From Streptomyces lavendofoliae (GTDB lineage: Bacteria; Actinomycetota; Actinomycetes; Streptomycetales; Streptomycetaceae): 58,062 bases of DNA. Numbering within the stretch: the stretch's first letter is position 1; each line of letters starts with the position of its first letter. The notes under the pieces were generated by a model that was not told the DNA's origin, searched no databases, and saw only the letters and a list, made by a program, of their open reading frames with translations. This document shows, one piece after another, positions 52,665-58,062 of the stretch. The position numbers and the translations under genes are program-made. The stretch covers positions 1 through 58,062 of the forward strand of contig NZ_BMTP01000024.1 of assembly GCF_014649735.1 (NCBI RefSeq), written 5' to 3'.

Positions 52665-53120
52665 ATGCGCGCGAAGATCACGTACTTCGTCACGGCGGCC
52701 GTCCTGGTCGTCTACTTCGTCCTGGTCGGCAGCCGCGGCGTGATGCTGATAGAGCACGGCACCGCGCTCACCGTCACCTTCGGCTGCGCGGTGCTCGTCC
52801 TGCCGGTCATCGGCGTGTGGTTCCTGTGGCAGAACACCCGGTTCGTCACCAGGGCCAACCGCCTGGCCGCCGAGCTCGAGGCCGAGGGCGGCCTGCCCGT
52901 CGACGAGCTGGAGCGCACCCCCGGCGGCCGCATCGACCGCGACTCGGCCGACGCCGTCTTCGCCAGGCGGCGCGCGGAGACCGAGGACGCACCGGACGAC
53001 TGGCGCTGCTGGTTCCGGCTGGCGGTCGCCTACCACGACGCCCGCGACACCCCGCGCGCCCGCAAGGCCATGCAGCGCGCGATCGCCCTCCACGAGGGCA
53101 GGCAGCCGGTCAGGAACTGA
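52665..53120 (+). CDS. Membrane protein with C-terminal TPR-like region
   Basis: A 151-residue protein: two transmembrane helices (about residues 5-22 and 33-53), then a soluble part with LAAELEAEGGLPVDELERTPGGRIDR and a single TPR-like hairpin WRCWFRLAVAYHDARDTPRARKAMQRAIALHE. It is 8 bases after dapB in the same direction and overlaps the convergent PH-like gene by 11 bp at its end. Conserved in Streptomyces beside dapB; function not recognised. Confidence 0.75.
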   Translation: MRAKITYFVTAAVLVVYFVLVGSRGVMLIEHGTALTVTFGCAVLVLPVIGVWFLWQNTRFVTRANRLAAELEAEGGLPVDELERTPGGRIDRDSADAVFARRRAETEDAPDDWRCWFRLAVAYHDARDTPRARKAMQRAIALHEGRQPVRN

Positions 53121-53658
53121 CCGCGTACTCCGAGCTCCAGGCCTCGACGGTGTCCGCCGCGCGGTCGAACGCCTCGACCCGGGCCAGGAAGTCCGCGTTG
53201 TGGTCGGTGAGCAGCGCCAGCTGCTCACCACCCTTGCGTACGGCCACGAGGGCCTGCCCCTGCACCGTCCGGGGCAGGCCCAGCCACCGCACGGGCTGCT
53301 GCACGGTGCGCACGCCGCCGGACTGCGACCACGGGACCGTGGTCGTGCGGAAGAAGGAGACGCGCCGCAGCCCGTGCCGGCTCACCCAGGCCCCCATGCG
53401 GAGCATCCGCAGCGCACCGATGATCACCAGGGTCGCCAGTCCGAAGCACGCGGCGGCGGCGGGCAGCCCGCCCGCGAACGCGATGATCATGGTGGCCAGC
53501 AGCATGAACGAGGCGAGCAGCAGGGCCACCGCCGCCGCCGCGACCCGCCAGGGCCCCGGGCGGTACGGACGACGCCATTGATCGTGGTCGTCGAACGGAA
53601 GCGCGACGTCCTCGTCGGTGTCGAAACCACGGTCGGCCGTCAGGAAGGGCAGGGGCAC
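53110..53658 (-). CDS. Two-span membrane protein with PH-like domain
   Basis: A 182-residue protein: an N-terminal cytosolic segment (MPLPFLTADRGFDTDEDVALPF), two hydrophobic helices near residues 40-85, and a C-terminal region (GAWVSRHGLRRVSFFRTTTVPWSQSGGVRTVQQPV...QGQALVAVRKGGEQLALLTDH) resembling the bacterial PH domain of YdbT/PF03703-type proteins. No enzyme motif. It reads leftward and converges with the TPR-like gene, overlapping it by 11 bp. Role unknown. Confidence 0.75.
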   Translation of the reverse strand: MPLPFLTADRGFDTDEDVALPFDDHDQWRRPYRPGPWRVAAAAVALLLASFMLLATMIIAFAGGLPAAAACFGLATLVIIGALRMLRMGAWVSRHGLRRVSFFRTTTVPWSQSGGVRTVQQPVRWLGLPRTVQGQALVAVRKGGEQLALLTDHNADFLARVEAFDRAADTVEAWSSEYAVSS

Positions 53659-53765
53659 GGCTGATCCTCACTCATACGCACGCTCGATGGGGCTGTGCCG
53701 GGTGAGGCTACCCAGCGGTCCGCCGACCGGCCACCCCAGGGTGCCCGTACGGGGCAGGGCCCGCG

Positions 53766-54008
53766 TCAACGCCCGTGGGACGCCTCGGACTGCTGACCGT
53801 GACCGGTGGCGGCGGGACCCGCCTCCATCGCCGGCAGGCCGAAGAGCAGCGACCCCACCAGGCCGGCCACGACGGTCAGCCCGATCAGCGTACGACCGGT
53901 GACCTCGGAAATGCTGGGACGCTGCCGAGCCGGGGGAGTGACGTTACTGCGGAAGCGGTCGGCCTGGGCGACGAACGCGAACGGGACTGCCTCACGCCGG
54001 CGGAACAT
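53766..54008 (-). CDS. Small single-span membrane protein
   Basis: An 80-residue protein (MFRRREAVPFAFVAQADRFRSNVTPPARQRPSISEVTGRTLIGLTVVAGLVGSLLFGLP...) with one transmembrane helix at about residues 41-58 after a basic N-terminal tail. Its GC3 pattern and start look coding. It is transcribed away from thyX, with a 187-base divergent gap between them. Not recognised; probably a conserved Streptomyces membrane protein. Confidence 0.65.
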   Translation of the reverse strand: MFRRREAVPFAFVAQADRFRSNVTPPARQRPSISEVTGRTLIGLTVVAGLVGSLLFGLPAMEAGPAATGHGQQSEASHGR

Positions 54009-54126
54009 GTGAGAACCCTCCTGGGAAACTCGTGATGGACGCTGCTACTGGATCAGACGCGCGAAGCAGCACTTTGGTGCCCGATTTCCCCGGGATGATC
54101 GAACGATGTCGGCCACCGCCGCCTCG

Positions 54127-54156
54127 TCCGACGCCGTCGGTGCCGGGCCGTAGAGT
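54127..54156 (+). promoter_or_regulatory. Predicted thyX promoter
   Basis: A TAGAGT -10 (54151-54156) with a weak -35 TCCGAC (54127-54132), spacer 18. It would give a ~35-base leader ending in GGAAGGA upstream of GTG 54196. The -10 is convincing, the -35 is not. Confidence 0.4.
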
Positions 54157-54195
54157 GGGCGCCGCCCGAGCGATGCAATTGGAAGGACCCCGCCG

Positions 54196-54936
54196 GTGAG
54201 CGACACCCCCGCCGAAGACCTCAAGCCCAGCTTCCGCAGCGATGTGACCGTCGAGCTGGTCAAGCACAGCGCGGCCGACGCGGACGTGCTGTTCGCGGCC
54301 CGCGTCTCCACGGTCGGCGAGCAGTCCCTGGAGGAGCTGCAGAAGGACCCGGAGCGCTCCAAGGGCTTGATCAACTACCTGATGCGGGACCGGCACGGCA
54401 GCCCCTTCGAGCACAATTCGATGACGTTCTTCATCAGTGCTCCGATCTTCGTCTTCCGTGAGTTCATGCGGCACCGGGTGGGCTGGTCGTACAACGAGGA
54501 GTCCGGCCGCTACCGGGAGCTCCAGCCGGTCTTCTACGTGCCGGACGCCGACCGCAAGCTCGTCCAGCAGGGCCGTCCCGGCAAGTACGTCTTCGTCGAG
54601 GGCACCGAGGAGCAGCAGGCCCTGGTCGAGCGCACCATGGAGACCTCCTACGTGCAGGCGTACGAGGCGTACCAGGAGATGCTCGCGGCGGGTGTCGCGC
54701 GCGAGGTGGCCCGTTCGGTCCTGCCCGTCGGCCTCTTCTCGTCCATGTACGCCACCTGCAACGCCCGCTCGCTGATGCACTTCCTCGGCCTGCGCACGCA
54801 GCACGAGCTGGCCAAGGTCCCGTCCTTCCCGCAGCGGGAGATCGAGATGGTCGGCGAGAAGATGGAGCAGGAGTGGGCGCGGTTGATGCCGCTGACGTAC
54901 GCGGCCTTCAACGCCAACGGTCGCGTCGCTCCGTAG
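54196..54936 (+). CDS. thyX: Flavin-dependent thymidylate synthase
   Basis: Makes dTMP from dUMP with FAD, NADPH and methylenetetrahydrofolate. The 246-residue protein carries the ThyX motif RHR (92-94) followed after 8 residues by Ser103 (MRHRVGWSYNEESGRY), then RYRELQPVFYVPDADRK, and the conserved C-terminal RSVLPVGLFSSMYATCNARSLMHFLGLR. ThyX replaces ThyA in many actinobacteria. GTG 54196 is preceded by GGAAGGA. dapA follows after a 199-base gap with a predicted promoter. Confidence 0.96.
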   Translation: MSDTPAEDLKPSFRSDVTVELVKHSAADADVLFAARVSTVGEQSLEELQKDPERSKGLINYLMRDRHGSPFEHNSMTFFISAPIFVFREFMRHRVGWSYNEESGRYRELQPVFYVPDADRKLVQQGRPGKYVFVEGTEEQQALVERTMETSYVQAYEAYQEMLAAGVAREVARSVLPVGLFSSMYATCNARSLMHFLGLRTQHELAKVPSFPQREIEMVGEKMEQEWARLMPLTYAAFNANGRVAP

Positions 54937-54993
54937 TCGCCGCAGGTGACGGCGCGGCACAGATGTACGGATCATCCGCCCGAAGTGTCCGTA

Positions 54994-55023
54994 TTGCGGC
55001 GTTTCCAGAAGTTCATCTAGGCT
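54994..55023 (+). promoter_or_regulatory. Predicted dapA promoter
   Basis: TTGCGG (54994-54999), 18-bp spacer, TAGGCT (55018-55023). The expected transcript start is at about 55030, just 5 bases before a strong hairpin. Confidence 0.5.
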
Positions 55024-55034
55024 GATCAAACGGA

Positions 55035-55072
55035 CCCGGCACTGCTTGAACCCCCGAGCAGGCAGTGCCGGG
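55035..55072 (+). other. Perfect 11-bp hairpin between thyX and dapA
   Basis: CCCGGCACTGC (55035-55045) pairs with GCAGTGCCGGG (55062-55072) over a 16-base loop. It may terminate thyX or, if the predicted promoter is used, form the extreme 5' end of the dapA mRNA. A smaller hairpin (GTCCCC/GGGGAC, 55088-55102) follows in the same leader. Confidence 0.6.
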
Positions 55073-55135
55073 CTCCACTCCCCTCACGTCCCCCGAGGGG
55101 ACCCGGCGGGCAGAGCAGCGAGTAGCGTGTTACCC

Positions 55136-56035
55136 ATGGCTCCGATCTCCACTCCGCAGACCCCCTTCGGGCGGGTCCTCACCGCCATGGTCACGCCCTT
55201 CACGGCGGACGGCGCACTCGACCTCGACGGCGCTCAGCGGCTCGCCGCCCATCTGGTGGACGCAGGCAACGACGGCCTCGTCGTCAACGGCACCACCGGC
55301 GAGTCCCCGACCACCAGCGACGTGGAGAAAGACCAGCTCGTACGGGCGGTCCTGGAGGCGGTGGGCGACCGGGCCCACGTCATCGCCGGCATCGGGACCA
55401 ACGACACGCACCACTCGATCGAGCTCGCCCGCGCCGCCGAGCGCGCCGGCGCCCACGGCCTGCTCGCCGTCACCCCGTACTACAACAAGCCCCCGCAAGA
55501 GGGCCTCTTCCGGCACTTCACGGCCATCGCGGACGCCACCGGCCTGCCGGTGATGCTCTACGACATCCCCGGCCGCAGCGGCGTCCCGATCGACACCGAG
55601 ACGATCGTCCGCCTCGCCGCCCACCCGCGGATCGTCGCCAACAAGGACGCCAAGGGTGACCTCGGCCGCGCCAGCTGGGCCATCGCCCGCAGCGGTCTCG
55701 CCTGGTACTCCGGCGACGACATGCTGAACCTGCCGCTGCTCTCCGTCGGCGCCTGCGGCTTCGTCTCCGTCGTCGGCCACGTCGTCACCCCGGAGCTCCG
55801 CGCCCTCCTCGACGCCCACCTCACCGGTGACGTCCAGAAGGCCACCGAGGTCCACCAGCGGCTGCTCCCCGTCTTCACGGGCATGTTCCGCACCCAGGGC
55901 GTGATCACCACCAAGGCCGCCCTCGCCCTCCAGGGCCTCCCCGCCGGGCCCCTGCGCCTGCCGCTGGTGGAGCTCTCCCCGGAGGAGACCGCGCAGCTCA
56001 AGGTCGACCTCGCCGCCGGCGGGGTAGAGCTGTAG
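55136..56035 (+). CDS. dapA: 4-hydroxy-tetrahydrodipicolinate synthase
   Basis: First committed enzyme of diaminopimelate/lysine synthesis: condenses pyruvate with aspartate semialdehyde. The 299-residue protein has GTTGES (52-57), PYYNK (114-118), the catalytic-triad tyrosines, and Schiff-base Lys170 in RIVANKDAKGD. ATG 55136 gives the family N-terminus. An in-frame GTG at 55127 would add three residues including a TTA codon. It is monocistronic between thyX and rnj, with its own predicted promoter and structured leader. Confidence 0.95.
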   Translation: MAPISTPQTPFGRVLTAMVTPFTADGALDLDGAQRLAAHLVDAGNDGLVVNGTTGESPTTSDVEKDQLVRAVLEAVGDRAHVIAGIGTNDTHHSIELARAAERAGAHGLLAVTPYYNKPPQEGLFRHFTAIADATGLPVMLYDIPGRSGVPIDTETIVRLAAHPRIVANKDAKGDLGRASWAIARSGLAWYSGDDMLNLPLLSVGACGFVSVVGHVVTPELRALLDAHLTGDVQKATEVHQRLLPVFTGMFRTQGVITTKAALALQGLPAGPLRLPLVELSPEETAQLKVDLAAGGVEL

Positions 56036-56096
56036 CCACAGACTTCATAACTGCATACGAATTTCCATCCGACAACAGCAAGTGCACGAATGCATG

Positions 56097-56127
56097 CGCG
56101 CCACGTGCCTCACTGGTACGTGGCGCG
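56097..56127 (+). other. 13-bp hairpin in the rnj leader
   Basis: CGCGCCACGT (56097-56106) pairs with ACGTGGCGCG (56118-56127); three further inner pairs bring the stem to 13 bp with loop TCACT. The 3' arm ends 6 bases before the GAGGAGA ribosome site of rnj. It is a candidate autoregulatory target for RNase J or a dapA terminator. Confidence 0.6.
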
Positions 56128-56145
56128 TGTGGTGAGGAGAGTCTT

Positions 56146-57831
56146 TTGAGTCATCCGCATCCTGAACTGGGCGCGCCCCCGAAGCTGCCCAAGGGCGGCC
56201 TGCGCGTCACCCCGCTCGGCGGTCTCGGCGAGATCGGCCGCAACATGACCGTCTTCGAGTACGACGGGCGCCTGCTGATCGTCGACTGCGGCGTCCTCTT
56301 CCCCGAGGAGGAGCAGCCCGGCATCGACCTGATCCTGCCGGACTTCACCAGCATCAAGGACCGCCTCGACGACATCGAGGGCATCGTGCTCACGCACGGC
56401 CACGAGGACCACATCGGTGGCGTCCCCTTCCTGCTCCGGCTCAAGCCGGACATCCCGCTCATCGGCTCGAAGCTGACGCTCGCGCTCATCGAGGCCAAGC
56501 TCCAGGAACACCGCATCCGTCCGTACACCCTGGAGGTCTCGGAGGGCGACCGCGAGCGCCTGGGTCCGTTCGACTGCGAGTTCGTGGCGGTCAACCACTC
56601 CATCCCGGACGCCCTGGCCGTCGCCATCCGCACCCCCGCGGGCATGGTCGTGCACACCGGCGACTTCAAGATGGACCAGCTTCCGCTGGACAACCGCCTG
56701 ACCGACCTGCACGCCTTCGCGCGGCTCAGCGAGGAGGGCATCGACCTCCTGCTGTCGGACTCCACGAACGCCGAGGTCCCGGGCTTCGTCCCGCCCGAGC
56801 GCGACATCTCCAACGTCATGCGCTCGGTCTTCGCCGGTGCGCAGAAGCGCATCATCGTGGCCAGCTTCGCCAGCCACGTGCACCGCATCCAGCAGATCCT
56901 CGACGCGGCCCACGAGTACGGCAGACGAGTCGCCTTCGTCGGACGCTCGATGGTCAGGAACATGGGCATCGCCCGTGACCTGGGCTACCTCCGCGTCCCG
57001 GCCGGCCTGGTCGTCGACGTCAGGACCCTCGACGACCTCCCGGACCACGAGATCGTGCTGGTCTGCACCGGATCCCAGGGCGAGCCGATGGCGGCCCTGT
57101 CCCGCATGGCCAACCGCGACCACCAGATCCGCATCGTCCAGGGCGACACCGTGATCCTGGCGTCCTCCCTGATCCCGGGCAACGAGAACGCGGTCTACCG
57201 CGTGATCAACGGCCTCACCCGCTGGGGCGCCAACGTCGTCCACAAGGGCAACGCCAAGGTCCACGTCTCGGGTCACGCCTCGGCCGGCGAACTGCTGTAC
57301 TTCTACAACATCTGCCGGCCGAAGAACCTGATGCCGGTCCACGGCGAGTGGCGCCACCTCCGCGCCAACGCCGAGCTGGGCGCCCTGACCGGCGTCCCCA
57401 AGGACCGCATCGTCATCGCCGAGGACGGCGTCGTGGTCGACCTCGTCGACGGCAAGGCCAAGATCGTCGGCAAGGTCCAGGCCGGGTACGTGTACGTCGA
57501 CGGCCTGTCCGTCGGCGACGTCACCGAGGTGCACCTGAAGGACCGCCGCATCCTGGGCGACGAGGGCATCATCTCGGTCTTCGTGGTCGTGGACTCCACG
57601 ACCGGCAAGGTCGTGGGCGGCCCGCACGTCCAGGCCCGGGGCTCCGGCATCGAGGACGGCGCGTTCGACGCGGTCATCCCCAAGGTGCACGAGGCCATCG
57701 CCAAGTCGGCCGCCGACGGGGTCGCGGAGCCGCACCAGCTCCAGCAGCTGATCCGCCGCACCATCGGCAAGTGGGTCTCCGACACCTACCGCCGGCGCCC
57801 GATGATCCTCCCGGTGGTCGTCGAGGTCTGA
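56146..57831 (+). CDS. rnj: Ribonuclease J
   Basis: 5'-3' exo/endoribonuclease with a metallo-beta-lactamase/beta-CASP fold. The 561-residue protein has HGHEDHIGG (His84, His86, Asp88, His89), AVNHSIPDALAVAI, LLSDSTNAEVPG, the beta-CASP RIIVASFASHVHRIQQI and a C-terminal KH-like domain. It acts in mRNA turnover and rRNA maturation. TTG 56146 is chosen because GAGGAGA is at 56134-56140. A strong hairpin lies just upstream. The rRNA operon leader beyond it suggests a functional neighbourhood of RNA processing. Confidence 0.95.
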   Translation: MSHPHPELGAPPKLPKGGLRVTPLGGLGEIGRNMTVFEYDGRLLIVDCGVLFPEEEQPGIDLILPDFTSIKDRLDDIEGIVLTHGHEDHIGGVPFLLRLKPDIPLIGSKLTLALIEAKLQEHRIRPYTLEVSEGDRERLGPFDCEFVAVNHSIPDALAVAIRTPAGMVVHTGDFKMDQLPLDNRLTDLHAFARLSEEGIDLLLSDSTNAEVPGFVPPERDISNVMRSVFAGAQKRIIVASFASHVHRIQQILDAAHEYGRRVAFVGRSMVRNMGIARDLGYLRVPAGLVVDVRTLDDLPDHEIVLVCTGSQGEPMAALSRMANRDHQIRIVQGDTVILASSLIPGNENAVYRVINGLTRWGANVVHKGNAKVHVSGHASAGELLYFYNICRPKNLMPVHGEWRHLRANAELGALTGVPKDRIVIAEDGVVVDLVDGKAKIVGKVQAGYVYVDGLSVGDVTEVHLKDRRILGDEGIISVFVVVDSTTGKVVGGPHVQARGSGIEDGAFDAVIPKVHEAIAKSAADGVAEPHQLQQLIRRTIGKWVSDTYRRRPMILPVVVEV

Positions 57832-57849
57832 CGCCTCACCAGGCCGCTT

Positions 57850-57888
57850 GCGGGGCGGGGCCCCTCGATTTGCATCGGGGCGCCCCGC
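57850..57888 (+). terminator. rnj terminator hairpin
   Basis: GCGGGGC (57850-57856) pairs with GCCCCGC (57882-57888), and the inner CCCC-T-CGAT pairs with ATCG-GGGC except for a bulged T, closed by TTGC. It lies 18 bases after the rnj stop. Confidence 0.65.
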
Positions 57889-57980
57889 TCCAGTACGTTT
57901 ACGGCTCCGCCAGATCGGGAACCCGGCACATTCGCGTGCCTCACAGGGTGACCAGGACGAGCGGGGAATTCCGACTCAGA

Positions 57981-58062
57981 ACCTCTGATAAAGTCGGATC
58001 AGCCGAAAGGCAAAGGCCCTCCAACGGCCACCGGAAACAGAATCCGAACCGGAAACGGAACG
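57981..58062 (+). promoter_or_regulatory. Probable rRNA operon promoter/leader at the window edge
   Basis: The stretch CCTCTGATAAAGTCGGATC followed by GCCGAAAGGC and A-rich CCGGAAAC segments closely resembles the promoter and leader region upstream of 16S genes in Streptomyces rrn operons (from memory of that family of sequences). TAAAGT (57989-57994) would be the -10. No rRNA gene is in the window, so this is a prediction for the next bases. Confidence 0.5.

Overview
The window is a very GC-rich chromosomal segment from a Streptomyces or a close relative. Signs are GTG/TTG starts, near-total G/C at third codon positions, TAGRNT-type -10 boxes, Tat and twin-arginine signals, and the actinomycete gene order. 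Almost all of it is core genome. No tRNA, transposase, IS or CRISPR array was seen, and function calls rest on motifs and remembered family knowledge, not on searches.

Region 1 (1-13.9 kb) is a translation block: the tail of a probable ispG, two GNAT acetyltransferases and proS, then three leftward accessory units (an SPFH/band-7 protein, a kinase-fold protein that has lost its catalytic residues, and a lipoprotein/ferritin-like pair). After these comes the classic rimP-nusA-ylxR-infB-DUF503-rbfA-truB cluster, closed by a long hairpin. The infB leader carries three overlapping mini-ORFs followed by a hairpin next to the infB ribosome binding site.

Region 2 (14.1-24.7 kb) holds a 1201-residue protein (degenerate trypsin-like domain, P-loop NTPase, helical repeats) and ribF. 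Facing ribF is a five-gene oligopeptide-type ABC transporter operon whose genes overlap by 4 bp at each junction except the first. Its promoter overlaps five tandem 11-bp units.

Region 3 (24.7-47.5 kb) is a complete actinobacterial type VII (ESX-like) secretion locus. It contains a proline-rich MinD/EspI-like ATPase, an orphan DUF397 protein, an EccE-like protein and EccE, EccB, two mycosins, a PPE-like and other secreted candidates, an EsxB/EsxA-like WXG100 pair, a lipoprotein, a 767-residue probable substrate with its small partner, EccC with three ATPase domains, and EccD. No EccA is present. A small membrane ORF overlapping the end of eccC looks frameshifted and holds a rare TTA codon.

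Region 4 (47.6-58.06 kb) links RNA processing and lysine/thymidylate metabolism: rpsO-pnp, an M16 peptidase, dapB, three small membrane-protein genes, thyX, dapA and rnj (RNase J). Strong hairpins sit at rpsO-pnp, inside the start of the M16 gene, in front of dapA and in front of rnj. The last ~80 bases resemble a Streptomyces rRNA operon promoter/leader, so an rrn operon probably begins just beyond the window.
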